DNA from: Paratrimastix pyriformis
Taxonomy: Eukaryota; Preaxostyla; Paratrimastigidae
DNA length: 64,000 nt
Reading direction: 5' to 3'
NCBI GenBank assembly: GCA_027972325.1
Contig: JAPMOS010000023.1
Location: 134,001 to 198,000, forward strand
This document shows positions 1 through 14,449 of this stretch, piece by piece. Each line of letters opens with the position of its first letter. The stretch's first letter is position 1. The translations under genes were made by a program, and so were the position numbers. Under the pieces are notes generated by a model. That model worked only from the letters and a program-made list of their open reading frames with translations, did not search any database and had not been told where the DNA came from.

Positions 1-500
1 GACGTTGATGGTGGTGGTTGCAAGGTGCCGTGGGTATTGCACCCAGGGGGATACAGACCATTGATGGAGATGGGGGGGGGGGGGGTGGAACAGACCGTCG
101 GCGTTGTAGATGGGGACGTCGGTCCCCCCGGTGGCCGCCCGGAGGGCCTCGCGCATCGAGAGCGGAATGTGCGCCGCGGGCTGCGGGCTGCCGCTGGGCG
201 AACGCGACCCTGCACGCGAGCACAACCATCACCCCCGGGAGGGGGGGGGGGGTGTTGGGGGATAGGCGAGTCAGCAATACAACGGGGCCGGCAATCCAGT
301 GCGCCCCCTGCTCGGCATAAATTGCGCCACCCCCCTGGGGGCCGCACGGTAGGAGGGGAGGACGGGGCGGACTGCTGCGGGGGCGGGGCGGGGGCACAGT
401 CCCGGTGCGGCCCATGTCCTTCGGGATCGCCTCCAGTTCCTCTTGGGGCGCCGCAGGCTGGCCGTACACGTCCCGGGCAGCACGGACGGCTGGGGCGGGA
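1..500. repeat. Segmental duplicate of part of the CUE2-like gene
   Basis: These bases repeat 24070-24565 almost base for base, in the same orientation. The shared stretch starts with the same GTTGATGGTGGTGGTTG string, and the two copies differ mainly in the length of G runs and in a few small indels near 245-345. The 24 kb copy lies inside the minus-strand CUE2-like gene and covers an exon encoding IPLSMREALRAATGG plus flanking intron. Similarity ends in a G-rich run near 500. On the left it may continue past the window edge, so this could be the end of a second gene copy or an isolated fragment. Because intron sequence is included, it is a DNA-level duplication rather than a retrocopy. Confidence 0.9.
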
Positions 501-547
501 GGGAGGGAGGGAGGGAGGGAGGGAGGGAGGGAGGGAGGGAGGGAGGG
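497..547. repeat. (GGGA)n microsatellite
   Basis: About twelve perfect GGGA units sit exactly where similarity to the 24 kb copy stops, so the repeat may mark the duplication breakpoint or have grown there. Confidence 0.9.
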
Positions 548-1470
548 TGGTGGCTATCACCCCGACCTGACTTGGGTACGAGGGCGTTGCGTGCTCACTT
601 CGTCCACGGACATGCCATCAATCGGCTCGTTCCTCCACCCCACCCCACCCCCCACTCCCCCCCCCAACCCCTCCATGAGGTGGGTATCTGCCGGACGGGG
701 AAGCGATGACGTGTCAGATGAGCCCGCCGAAACCCCATAATTCTGTAGACGTGATTCGAATGGCCAAGGCACGGGTTCGAATCCATTCAATCCCAGATAT
801 TTTCTGAATGGACAAAAAGAACCGCACCCGCGAGGGATCGAACCCATCGCCTTCAGTACACAGAACGAGCATCTTACCGTTGGACTCCAAGACCCGAAAA
901 ATTACGATCTTCAAAACCTGTATTTATAAAGAAGAGGATAGAACAGCGGGGCGGGGGTTACTGCGCAGCATGACGCGTGCAGGCGCTCACGCTGCAAGCC
1001 GACTCGTCTGTGGGGAGTGGTCGATGACGCGATGTGAGGGGCAGCGACGTGGGCGCGACGTGGGCGCGACGTGGGCGGAGGGGTGCGGGCGCTGAGAGTG
1101 AAGAAGCAAAGAGAAGAGAGGGTTGCGTGGCAGAGAGGGAAGGATGTTCGGAGGGTGAAGAGAAGGCGGTGGGGTGGAGGGGTGGGGGGCGGGCGGAGGG
1201 TCGGAGGGTCGGGGTCGGAGGGTCGGGGTGGAGGGGTGAACGGGCGATCAGGGTCAGAGGGTCGGAGGGGCGAGAGGGACGAGGGACGGGGCGGAGAGAC
1301 GAGGTGCGGAGGCACGGAGGGCCCAGGGGCGGAGGGACAGAGAGAGAAAGATGAGGGTGGAGGGTGGACGGAGGGGCGGACGAGCAGAGGGGCAGAAGAG
1401 CAGAGGGTAGGATGAGAGATGAGGGGCGGAGGTGCGGAGGTGCGAAGAGATGAGGGGCAGAGGGACGGAA
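548..1470. other. Gene-free stretch, nothing recognised
   Basis: There is no frame with protein-like composition. Two tRNA B-box look-alikes occur (GGTTCGAATCC on plus near 773; GGTTCGATCCC on minus near 836), but neither folds into a tRNA. From about 1080 the sequence becomes a purine-rich approach to the minisatellite that follows. Confidence 0.6.
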
Positions 1471-1479
1471 AGCAGAGGT

Positions 1480-2290
1480 GCGGAGAGGTGCGGGATGAAG
1501 GGGCGGAGGGATGAGGGGCGGAGGGGCGGAGGGATGAGGGCGGAGGGGCGGAGGGATGAGGGGCGGAGGGGCGGAGGGATGAGGGGCGGAGGGATGAGGG
1601 GCGGAGGGATGAGGGGCGGAGGGATGAGGGGCGGAGGGATGAGGGGCGGAGGGATGAGGGCGGAGGGATGAGGGGCGGAGGGATGGGGGGATGAAGGGCG
1701 GAGGGATGAGGGGCGGAGGGATGAGGGCGGAGGGATGAGGGGCGGAGGGATGAGGGGCGGAGGGATGGGGGGATGAAGGGCGGAGGATGAGGGGCGGAGG
1801 GATGAGGGGCGGAGGGACGGAGGGCGGAGGGATGAAGGGCGGAGGGATGAAGGGCGGAGGGATGAGGGGCGGAGGGATGAGGGCGGAGGGATGAGGGGGG
1901 GAGGGGCGGAGGGATGGGGGCGGAGGGACGGAGGATGAGGGCGGAGGCGGAGGATGAAGGGCGGAGGGATGAAGGGCGGAGGGATGAGTGGCGGAGGGAT
2001 GAGGGGCGGAGGGATGAGGGACGGAGGGATGAGGGCGGAGGGGCGGAGGGATGAAGGGCGGAGGGATGAGGGGCGGAGGGATGAGGGCGGAGGGATGAGG
2101 GGGGAGGGGCGGAGGGATGGGGCGAGGGACGGAGGGATGAGGGGGCGGAGGGGGGGAGGGATGAAGGGCGGAGGGATGAAGGGCGGAGGGATGAGGGGCG
2201 GAGGGATGAGGGGCGGAGGGACGAGGGGCGGAGGGACGAGGGGCGGAGGGATGGGGGGCGGAGGGACGGAGTGGGGGAGTCGGGGAGTAA
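1480..2290. repeat. 15-bp G-rich minisatellite
   Basis: Imperfect tandem units of about 15 bp (GGAGGGATGAGGGGC and close variants) run for about 800 bp, some shortened to 13-14 bp. The opposite strand has no stops and would read as endless Pro-Ser-Leu-Arg. I regard that as a by-product of the repeat, not a protein. The array ends just before the 3' end of the doubtful minus-strand gene at 2.6-4.7 kb. Confidence 0.9.
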
Positions 2291-2589
2291 GGCGTGCGGA
2301 TGTGCGGAGATGCGGATGGGCTGGTGACAGAGAGGGGGATGAGGGAAGGAGTGGAGAGGGGAGGGGCGGAGGGAGCGGGACAGAGGAGGATGAGAGGCGG
2401 AGGGACAGTGAGAGGAGGGGCGGACGGGGGGAGAGGTGAGGGGCGGGAGGCACCCAGGGGCGGACCAGCCCGACCTGGTCGAGATCGGTCCCCGGTGAAG
2501 CCCTCGTCGGCCCGGCCCTGGCGTCAGTTCTGGAACTGAACTGCGCAGCTTCGCCACGCGTGCGACAGCCGACCACCGAGGGTCTCACC

Positions 2590-4745
2590 GAGGGCGGCGA
2601 CAGTCTGCCCAACAGCGGCACCACCTCGCGGAGGACGGGGCGCCCGCGATGTGGATGGCCAAGTGACCGTCAGCCGCCTGCCGCCGACTTGGGCCGCCAG
2701 CAGCAGCGGGCTGACGGCCTCGTCGGTGCGCGGGCGCGCACCAGGGCCTCTTCAAGGTCCTCCGTGCGCTCGCCGTTCTCGCATACGTAACCCAGGCTCT
2801 TCGTGTCGCCCGCGGGACGGACTCTGAGCACACAAGGTGGGCAGCCAGGTGAGCACAACGGGGGGGGAGAAGAGGGAGGGAGGAGGAGGAGGGTATTCGT
2901 GGCAGTGGTGGCTGCACGTGGGAAGGTTCGCAGGCAGACCCTGGGGAGGGAACCCGGCGGCCTGTGCAAATTCCGGGAGGGCGGGGGCGGGACGCGGGCG
3001 GGGAGAGCGATTGAGTCGGGAGGACGAGCAGCAGCCGCACCAGCGGGATCGGGTGCTGCGGGTGCCTGTGCGGGACGGTCGAGAGCACGAGCAAGCAGGC
3101 GGCCGGGGTGGAACCAGCGAACTGTGTGTGTGTGTGTGGGGGGGGCGAATGATGGGAACGGAAGGATGATCAGGAATGGGATTCGGAAGGGGGCAGGGGA
3201 GGAGGGGGTGGAGAGGGGTGGAGAGGGAGAACCTTTGCAGCAGCTGGTGAACCCGTACGCTGATCGGGGCTGCGAGGCCAGCTGGCCAAAGACGAGCAGG
3301 CGAACGAGCTCTCAGGAGCAGGTCGTGGACGGCCTTCTCGATCGTCCTGCCACCGCAGCAACCACAGCCACCAGCCACCAGCCACCAGCCACCAGCCACC
3401 AGCCACCAGCCACCAGCCAGGAGGAGGGTGAGGTGGTGGGTGGTGTCATCTAAAGGGAAGAGGGTGACAGTGTGGAATGGGGATGAGCCACATAAGGGGA
3501 CGGAGGCATCTGGAGGGCACATGGGGGCACATGGGAGCATCTGGGGGTAGAGCCACATAAGGGCACCTGGGGCATAGACGGAACATCGGGGTATAGGGGG
3601 GGGGGGGGGGGGGGGGGCGGTCCCATGTTGTATTGCGGGTGCTGATGGCGGATGGTGGGTGTGCCTCCGTCTTTCTGCCTGCGGGGCGACTGCCAGTCAT
3701 GCCCACCACCCATCGGTCTGCTCGTCCCTGGGGAACATACTTCGTCTTTGTGGTGGGTACCAGAGGCGCAACTGCTGTGGGGAAGCTGCGCAGGCTGGGC
3801 AGCTGAGGGTAGGGGCGAACAGGGACAGAGATGGGGCAGAGGGGGCGAGTTCGACCACCGGCGCACGAGGAGCAGAGGGCAGGGCAGGGGCAGCAGGGCG
3901 GGACGGGAGAAAAGGGCGGGGGGGGTTGGGGGGTGGTGGTGGTGGGGGGGGGGGGGGGGGGGGGGGGGGGCGAGGACCGACCACCGTCGCATCGGCTGCC
4001 GAAGAGCAGCACCGAGTGGCACTCGCTCTGGACCGAAATACTGGAGGTGCACCCATCATCAAAGACAGCTTGGTGGCAGCTGCGGTGCCGGGGAGCAGGG
4101 AGAGGCGGGAGGAGATGGGGGCAGTAGGGAGGATGGCCGTATTATCCGGCTGATCATGCGATGTGTGGGAGAGGGGAGACGGGGTGGATGGCTATCTCTT
4201 CGGATGATCATGGGATGTGGGGGAGATGGAGGCGTGGTCAGGGTGACAGTCCCAAAGCAGTGTTGGGGAGGCGCGTGAGGCTGTGGTGGGGGGAAGGGGG
4301 ATGGAGGGAGGAGGAGGAGGAGGTAGGGCAGACAGTGGACGTCGATGATGAGCGCACCATCGGGACCCCCATTTGGGCTGATCCCGAGAAAAATCGTCCA
4401 ATATCGGCTCCATGACGCGGAGCTGACCGGATTGGCCACCTCGATCATGACGAAGACCAGGGTGTCGAGGGCCAGGTTGTCGAGAGATTGCTGATAGTCC
4501 GGAAACCCATCAACGGCCAGCACCTGGGTGCGCAGGACATCCGGTCGGAGGGGGGGGGGGGGGGGGGGGGGCAAGGCGCGGACCCTGGGCGAGACGGCCC
4601 ACCCGAGCGCGCCGGCGAATGACGACGGCATGGGCGAGCCGGGTGGCCGGCTCGGGTGAGCTCGGGTGCCGCGCTCACTGCCAGGTGAAGGTCGCCCGTC
4701 TGGCAGCCACGTGAGCATAATGATGGCAGGCATGATGAAGACTGG
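2590..4745 (-). CDS. Possible intron-rich gene with ankyrin-like segments
   Basis: I do not recognise this with certainty. On the minus strand, isolated blocks have protein-like composition separated by poly-C and repeat DNA. Around 4440-4530 there is VLAVDGFPDYQQSLDNL, continuing LALDTLVFVMIEVANP and preceded by a CAG acceptor. Around 3240-3340 there is IEKAVHDLLLRARSPARL. At 2770-2830 there is RPAGDTKSLGYVCENGE. At 2640-2720 there are DEAVSPLLLAAQ and DGHLAIHIAGAP, which resemble ankyrin repeats but lie in different frames. A one-base homopolymer loss or short introns would be needed to join them. Start, end and exon borders are guesses. Confidence 0.25.
3367..3419. repeat. (CCAGCCA)n heptamer repeat
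   Basis: About seven tandem heptamers. Every unit carries CAG, so on the plus strand they look like a row of splice acceptors. Confidence 0.8.
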
Positions 4746-4867
4746 AACGTAAAGAAACTTGTCGCGAAACAACGACACAGCCCGGCGTCGGGCAGGGATA
4801 ACCGGTCAGCACGCATCGCCCGGGGTTGCCACTGATCGCAAGGATGCGATGGTGGGGTGGGGTGGCT

Positions 4868-5310
4868 CATCGGTGGGGGAATAGCGGGGATCGGGCCAGT
4901 GGCGGACGGGGGGCTTTGGTGGGCCTCCCTTCGTCACGGTCGGCCACAGTGGGCAACCGAGGACACTGGAGGTGTGACGGGATGATGGGTCCCGGGAAGC
5001 GGGCAGGGCAGCACCAAGGGTCCCGACAACAGCCTGCCTGCCATGTGATAGGGGGACCGAGAGGGGCTGAGAGGGACTGAGAGGGGCTGAGAGGGGCTGA
5101 GAGGGACGAGTTGGGGGCTGAGTTGGGGGAGGGGGGAGGGGGGGTGGTTCAGCGGCGGGGGAATCGCGGGGGGCCAGCGGCGGACGGACACTGGGGCTTC
5201 GGTGGACCTCACTTCGCCACGGTTGGCCAGTGGGGCAACCGAGGACACTGGACGTGGCAGGATTGTGGCGGGATGCTGGGTCCCGAAAAAACCCGGCGGG
5301 CAGGAGGCGA
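4868..5310. repeat. Diverged 145-bp direct repeat pair
   Basis: The block at about 4868-5013 recurs at about 5148-5310 in the same order: a GGGGGAAT start, GGCGGACGG, a TTCG/TCACGG segment, GCAACCGAGGACACTGGA and GGGTCCCG. Identity is roughly 75-80% by eye. Between them lies a short GAGAGGGGCT tandem. No protein-coding logic is seen. Confidence 0.7.
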
Positions 5311-6380
5311 CCGTGGTAGGATGAACAGGCCGGCAGAAGTGGGGGGACTCCCCTGGAGAGGTGCGCTAGACTGGAGCTGGTCGATGAACCAATGGGATGG
5401 GAATCGTAAGGCGCAAACCGCCTGCAGGGCCCTGAACAAGGGGTGGCGGAGAGTCACTGGGATGGATTTCGTTGGACAGGATGTCGATCAGCATCTTCAA
5501 AGTCGAATTTGAAACACTTCCTGCTTTCTGGTATAGTTGAATAAGATTGTTCGCTCCTCAACCTTCTGATCTCGCCATTTTCAAGAGATGACCAAGCTAT
5601 TGGAACATCCGGAGCGAGCGGAGAAAAATGGGAGTACCTTAAATTTCTCTTTTTCTAATTTGGAGCCTCATCAGACGAAGCTCTCCTGCCGGGAGAATCG
5701 CCGACTCATCGAACGAGCCGCCGGAACCTTCTTCTTTTGGAGCACCAATTTGAGAGCCGGGGGGAGTGAGACTACCTTTGAAATTTCGGGGCCAGTTTCT
5801 TCGTGCTTTCTGTGCCAGTTTTTTCAGGTGAATCATCTTCCAATCAACGATTTTCATTGACAAGATCTTCATTTCATTGACAAGAATATTCTCCATTCTG
5901 CGGAACAAGGTCAAGCCGTGCCGAAGGTGATCAAGCCCACCGCTCTATCGTTACCTTCAAAAAAGATGCAGAGCATTTTGGCATTACCTAATATCAGGCA
6001 TGTATCAGTTTCAATTTTTTTTTGGCATCCGCATATCGGTGACGCCAGCCTGGGAGGGTCTGCAAAGAACGTGCTCACCCACTTTATGCAGCGAACTTCA
6101 GCCGCCTGTTGCCCGGACGCGGCATCGGTGGGGATCGACCAACTGGCCGTGGACATGGTGCGGACAGGTCGACCCCCCGTCCGGGGTCGTTTGTTCCCGC
6201 CACTGACCATGCGGGGGGGAGGTGGGGGGGGGGGGGGGGGGGGGGAGGGAGGGGGGGCATGAACGATGATGATGGGGGGTGGGGGTGGGGGTGGGGGTGG
6301 GGGTGGGGGGTGGGGGTGGGGGTGGGGGGTGGGGGTGGGGTGGGGGTGGGGTGGGAGGCCACCCCGCCTCATCACGGCCT
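5310..6380. other. Lower-GC intergenic stretch
   Basis: GC drops compared with the neighbours. A minus-strand frame at 5639-5914 and another at 5911-6100 have unremarkable composition and might be terminal exons, but nothing anchors them. 6216-6247 is poly-G and 6269-6351 is a GGGGGT repeat. Probably the 5' or 3' flank of the plus-strand gene that follows. Confidence 0.4.
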
Positions 6381-6958
6381 CCTCCCCCCGCGCCACGTGT
6401 GGTGACCTGCGCTCCTGCTGGGGTGGCTGCCCAGATCGGCGGGGACGGCGCCGCAGGGCGGTCTTCCGGGAGCTGCAGGAGGCCTGGGACTGCATCCAGT
6501 CCTGACAGGTCCAAGGCCTGCACCCAGGCCGCATCCAGGTCCGGCCGGCCGGCATGCCCCAGGCGCGGCCACCACCGCCGCCACCACCCGAACGAGGCGC
6601 CGTGGTGGCCCCCTTTGCCGACCTGCCTGCCCACCCCGATCCGATCCTGCTCTCCTCCGGGGGGCCGGGCGCAGGGCCTGGCCACCAACCGCGAGCTGCG
6701 CAGGGCCTCCGCCCCGCCAGCTGGCCGCCCGGGACGCCGTCACGGGGAGCCTACCCGCGCAAGGTCACACCCCGGCCGGCTGCCTCCCCTCCCCCTGGCT
6801 CCGTCTCCCCTCCATCCTCCTCCTCCTTCCCCCCCCTTCTCCTCCACACACCCCCCGCCACCCCACCCCCACCCTCCACCCCCACCCACCCACCCCATCC
6901 CTCCCCGCGCGTACCCGACCTGATTGGCTGGGTGGGGGCTGGGGCATGACGTGTGCAG

Positions 6959-10202
<3,244 letters not shown>

Positions 10203-10860
10203 CCCTGTCAAGCAGCTCCATGTGTGACTCCAAGGTGTGGTCGACCGAGCTGGATGGGGCCCTCTTCGACGCGCCGCTCACTATACTTCCCAGATGTCCT
10301 CTGGGGTGGGGTTCCGTGATGACGCCCACCACGCCCGCCCCCTCGGCCACCAGCACCCCCGCCCAGGCCGCCTCGCCCTTGCCCGCCGTCCACGGCTGCC
10401 CTCGGCCTTGGTCAACATGCTCCCAGCAGCCCTCCGTCCGAGGGCGCCCCCGCCGCCCAGCCGCTTCCGACGTCATGCAGCCCCTGCCCACGGTGCGACC
10501 GAGCCCAAGCCGGCCGAGGAGCAGCCGCGAGGAGGCAGTACCACGAGAACCTCCTCCCACCTCACGCGCCTCGTTCAAGATGGAGCCTCTGAAGCTTGCG
10601 CAGTCCTCGTTTGTCACAACCCCGATACACATTGCCTCGCTGCCACACCACAGCTCCTGTCCGGAACCTGTCGCGCTGGCCATCAAAGGTCGATGCGACC
10701 AGGGGGCTGGCCACCCTCTTGAGCCTCGTCGGTTTGTCCCCGAGGGCTTCCAGGCGGAGTCCGAGCGGTATTCGAATAACCCCGCCAGGTTGTGCATTTC
10801 GTTCGATCTTGCATCTCCCGCTCGACCGCATCCCTGCATCCGCTCCTCCTCCTCCCTCCA

Positions 10861-10892
<32 letters not shown>

Positions 10893-11090
10893 CCCACCCC
10901 CAACTCCACACCGCCACCCCACCCACACACGTGCAAGCGCATGGACACACGCGCACGGCCTGTTTTCCCGTCACGCAGCAATACAGTGTTTAGCGTTAGT
11001 CCGGTCAACAGGCAGCCTCAAGATAGAAAAAGATGTTGCGGAGAACGGGGGCAGGAAGCAACATTATTTGACAGAGGTTGTTCCAAAACC
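10203..11090. other. Open on both strands, gene uncertain
   Basis: High GC leaves long open frames on both strands, and neither has a recognisable domain. On plus, the frame after the TAG at 10187-10189 looks protein-like (SMCDSKVWSTELDGALFD). On minus, VLVAEGAGVVGVITEPH looks equally plausible. 10861-10889 is a poly-C tract of the kind common in introns here. Confidence 0.3.
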
Positions 11091-11097
11091 CGATCGT

Positions 11098-11165
11098 TAC
11101 GCTCGATCATACACGCTCGATCATACACGCTCGATCATACACGCTCGATCCGATCGAGCGTAGAC
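11098..11165. repeat. Triplicated 15-mer ending in a perfect palindrome
   Basis: CGCTCGATCATACA is repeated three times and followed by CGCTCGATC-C-GATCGAGCG, a perfect 9-bp-arm inverted repeat. GATCGAGCGTAG recurs near 11300. This could be a protein-binding site or a fold-back hairpin; no gene start is recognisable beside it. Confidence 0.7.
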
Positions 11166-11805
11166 CTGACCCCAAAATTCAAAATTTGAATTTTGGAAAT
11201 TGGAAGATCGGGACCCGAGGGGCCCCAAATACAAGCCTTTCTCGCTGCTGGGTCCGAACATCTGACGTGGAATCCGGTGGCGGGGCTCCGTTGCATTCCG
11301 ATCGAGCGTAGCAATATCGTACGGCTATCACCCCGGCCGATCGGCTTGGACACCAGGGCGCGGAGTGAAGGGGCCCTGTCTGGCAACATATTCAAAGGGT
11401 TACAGATCTTGAAAACGCATTTTGTCGCTGCGCTCGATGATACGCCCGACGTCGGATCGAGCTGACCCGACGTGCTATGAGGAATCAATGTGCAGCGATG
11501 AGATGTGTGTGTGGAGCAAAGGGACTGATCAATCGGACAGAAAGGGTCTCAAATGACGCACAGCTTGAGCGAACTTGGGGCCGGTGGCGAACAAGAATCA
11601 CAAAATTATGACTCGCAAAAAATCACACACAGACACGCACAGGGAGGCATGCAAGTGAGTCAAGGCGTTCACATCCGGGATCAAGGTCGGAGGGGGAGAG
11701 CGCGGCATGATATCTGCAGATCATGCCAATGAGATGTGAGATGTCTGGGAAGTTGGCAATGATGGCAATTCTGCAGCGGTATATCACGGCCAGAGGACAC
11801 CCCTT

Positions 11806-12939
11806 TTATTCGAGCCCGGGGCACTTCCGAGAAGGGATGGGGCGAGGAACAACAACAACGGAGGACTCTTCGAGCGTTGCCTTGAGGGTGACCATTGCGG
11901 CCTCGAGGCGCTGCTTCAGATCATTGAAGGACACCAACGGACCAGTCGGCCCCTGCTCAAGGACCATGATGACGCGGCGAAGGGCCTCGGACACACGAAC
12001 AGTGGTGGATGGAGGACGCGTTGGCATGCCGGTGGCAGTGGCAGTGGCAGTGGCAGTGGTGGCGATCGGGAGGGAAGGTACGATGTCTTCGGAGGGGGAG
12101 GGATCTGAGGTCACGGAGGTGGCGGCTGCGGGGGGGATTGGATCGAGTTTTTTGAGGAGCAGGGTCACTTGGTAGAGGCAGATGGCACTTGCGAGGGCTC
12201 GGAACTACCAGGTGGGAGTGAATATGTGAGCGAAATGGTCCCTCTCTGCTCAGACCCAAGGAACCTCCTCCGAGACCTTCGAAACTCGGTACGCATCAGA
12301 GATACCCAGTGACCGATCGAAGTCGATTAGCTGGATCGTCAACGCTTTCCTGTCAAGGCAAAAGTTTGGGCTACGAAGGTCGTTGTGCCCCACCCTTGCC
12401 TCGACGGTCCGCTGCACAAGGCCGATGATACCCATGACGACGGGAAGCAGCCATTCGTTGCTGGGCGGCTCCGCGAAGAGAGATGGGCCCGCATCGGGGA
12501 TCGAAACGAAAGAGTACGCCCAGTCGAAGATGGTCCACTACGAAGAAAGAGAGATAGGGAGTTGTGGTTCACTGCCCACGACCCAGTTTTCTTGTGCCAA
12601 TACAAGCGGGGTGGTGGCGGAGTTCTCGCGAATACCGACTTTGTCGTCTTCGAGGATTTTGTCGTAGGAGACTGAGTTTGTGGTGAAGGTGAGGCCAACA
12701 TTAATGGAGGGCTCAAAGCATGCTTTGGCGGCTTCTTGATGTTTTGTTTTGTGATTTTGGCAAGAACAAGAAGGGTGGATCCGGACCGACGAAATCAACA
12801 CTTGTTCAAGAATTCCCTCCGATTGCATGAAGACAGAAGACAACACAAGCTTTGCCCACCGAGTCCTGTCACGGCTCCGAAATAGGCTGCGCGCGGACAC
12901 GGGACCTGCGCAGAGCAAAGGGGTGGAAAATGACATCAA
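11806..12939 (-). CDS. Protein-kinase-like protein
   Basis: Minus-strand pieces in 5'-3' order. About 12840-12538 is an N-terminal stretch with TNSVSYDKILEDDKVG and APLVLAQENWVVG-like sequence. About 12533-12250 holds WTIFDWAYSFVSIPDAG, then VGHNDLRSPNFCLD and IQLIDFDRSLG. 12168-11806 is a tail with SEALRRVIMVLEQGPTG and FNDLKQRLEAAMVTLKATL. The middle block matches the catalytic loop and metal-binding pattern of the kinase fold (HxDL...N followed by DFD in place of DFG). The spacing is that of small atypical or fungal-type kinases. I do not see a glycine loop or the VAIK lysine, so activity is open and the N-terminus may be incomplete. Exon joins are approximate; the tail may belong to a separate small gene. 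Confidence 0.45.
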
Positions 12940-13141
12940 GATTTGAACGACACCATACCAGGCTGGGCAGGGAGGCGTGCCCGGCTACCAATGCACCCGG
13001 TACACAACAGGCCCCTGTCACCCCGACCGAACTCCCGCCACCACCACGGGAAAGTTTGGGAGCGGCCACTTCCGTGGAAAAACAAATCTGGGAAGTCTTC
13101 TTGTTTCTGGGGGTTTAAATTATGTGAAGTTTTCTTGTTTC

Positions 13142-13686
13142 TCATTTCACCACCCACTCTCCTGGGAGCTCCAACAGACCGTCCCGCGGAATGGGGGCAC
13201 TCTCGTGCACCCAGTCCTTGCCGTCGCCGATGAGCATCCAATCGGGAAGGATCCCGATATCTTTGGATGAACGAGTCATTTGCTCTTCCACCTTCGGGGC
13301 CGAGTAGAAGTGGCGCAGGGCCTCCAATGACGATCGAATCTGGTCCTTGTGCTGCTCCAGGAGTCCCTGGAAAAAAGCTCATGGATGAGCGAAGTGAGAA
13401 AGAGCGAAAGAGCAACGGACCGCCGCACATTGGCTGATCCTTGCGGCAAGGCCCAGTTCGGCGTCTGTCGGTTTTTTGTGCTTTGGGTTTTTTTCGATCT
13501 GCTCCAGTTCCTGGTCCAAGCAAAACGGGGTGATTGACGAAACGGCAGATGGGGGCGGACTTTTGTGACTTGAGCAATCATCTCCTCAGTCGCGACCGCC
13601 GGCACAGCCCGAAAACCAACCCGCTCGGAGTGGAACGAAACGCATCCGTGACGGAACTCGATGTGGCAATGCCAGAGAAGAGCACA
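13142..13686 (-). CDS. Three clean exons of an unrecognised gene (5' end missing)
   Basis: Exons 13686-13561, 13510-13421 and 13366-13142 join in phase 0 with donors GTCCGC and GTCCGT and CAG acceptors. They read ALLWHCHIEFRHGC... SERVGFRAVPAVATEEM, then ELEQIEKNPKHKKPTDAELG, then GLLEQHKDQIRSSLEALRHF and GILPDWMLIGDGKDWVHES, ending at a TGA. Most of the protein is charged helix. HSERVGFRAV faintly recalls the C-terminus of formylglycine-generating-enzyme-like domains and HCHIEF a multicopper-oxidase motif; neither is convincing. No upstream exon could be placed, so the start is unknown. The composition is good enough that I believe it is a gene. Confidence 0.5.
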
Positions 13687-13724
13687 CTAGGAAAAATAGA
13701 GGTCGCTGCTGTGAGACAATAGAG

Positions 13725-13775
13725 TGGGCGTGGGCTGCCCGTGGGCAGCCCGGGGGCATGCCCACTTGGACGGCC
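13725..13775. repeat. Unit of GCATGC/CCCGGG palindromic repeat family
   Basis: GGGCAGCCCGGGGGCATGCCC is followed by ACTTGGACGGCCG, the same end as the array at 14325. This is a single isolated member of that family. Confidence 0.6.
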
Positions 13776-14317
13776 GGTGAATTGCTGCCCCCTCTACCGT
13801 CAGCCGTTGAACGAGGGACGTTTGTACCGGCACCAGCTCGCTTTCCGGGCCCGCCGCGGAGTTCGTCGCCCAGGACCTCTCCGATCGCTGGTAGATTGTG
13901 GGTGCCCGTGTGCCCGTCCGTGTGCCCATGGGCAGGTCGATCGAACCCTTGGGTGGGAGCCGCAGGCGGGAACCCCCGCGCGGATGTGCTCCCACGATTG
14001 GTATCCAGTGCCGACCGGATTCGCCGCGATCCCCTCACCTCGATTTTTTGCCCGTCTGCCCGTCTGCCCGTGGGCAACACCCTCCATTGCCGTGGTACCT
14101 GCGACTAGATGTCCTTCTTTGAAACGCCCGATTTTGGGGTCTCCAACGGTGTCCATGTTGTGTCGATGGCACAACGAGCTGCAGGGGCCAAAGAGTGTGC
14201 AGGTACTAATTCACCCCCAAGATCATAAAGCCGATCCTCGAAAGAGATTTGATTGCGATCTGCCCGTCCGTGTGCCCATGAGAGCCTGGGCGCGGGAATC
14301 CCGCGGGCAACCGGGCA

Positions 14318-14445
14318 TGCCCGCTTCCCGGGGGCATGCCCGCTTCCCGGGGGCATGCCCGCTTCCCGGGGGCATGCCCGCTTCCCGGGGGCATGCCCGC
14401 TTCCCGGGGGCATGCCCGCTTCCCGGGGGCATGCCCACTTGGGCG
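14318..14445. repeat. 19-bp palindrome-rich tandem array
   Basis: Six to seven perfect units of GCTTCCCGGGGGCATGCCC. Each contains the self-complementary GGGCATGCCC and a CCCGGG core, so either strand can fold into a chain of hairpins. It is flanked by lower-GC DNA with no gene seen. Confidence 0.9.
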
Positions 14446-14449
14446 GCCG

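Noticed and set aside
740-905. tRNA gene on either strand
   Set aside because: B-box motifs exist on both strands, but T-stems pair only 2-3 bp, no acceptor stem closes, and the D and anticodon arms do not fold.
1254-2624. A 450-residue Pro-Ser-Leu-Arg protein on the minus strand
   Set aside because: It is simply the translation of the 15-bp minisatellite; all repeat frames are open.
13557-13690. Multicopper oxidase or formylglycine-generating enzyme
   Set aside because: HCHIEF and VGFRAV are single short resemblances; the rest of either fold is absent.
14318-14445. CRISPR array
   Set aside because: Units are contiguous 19-mers without unique spacers, in eukaryotic DNA.
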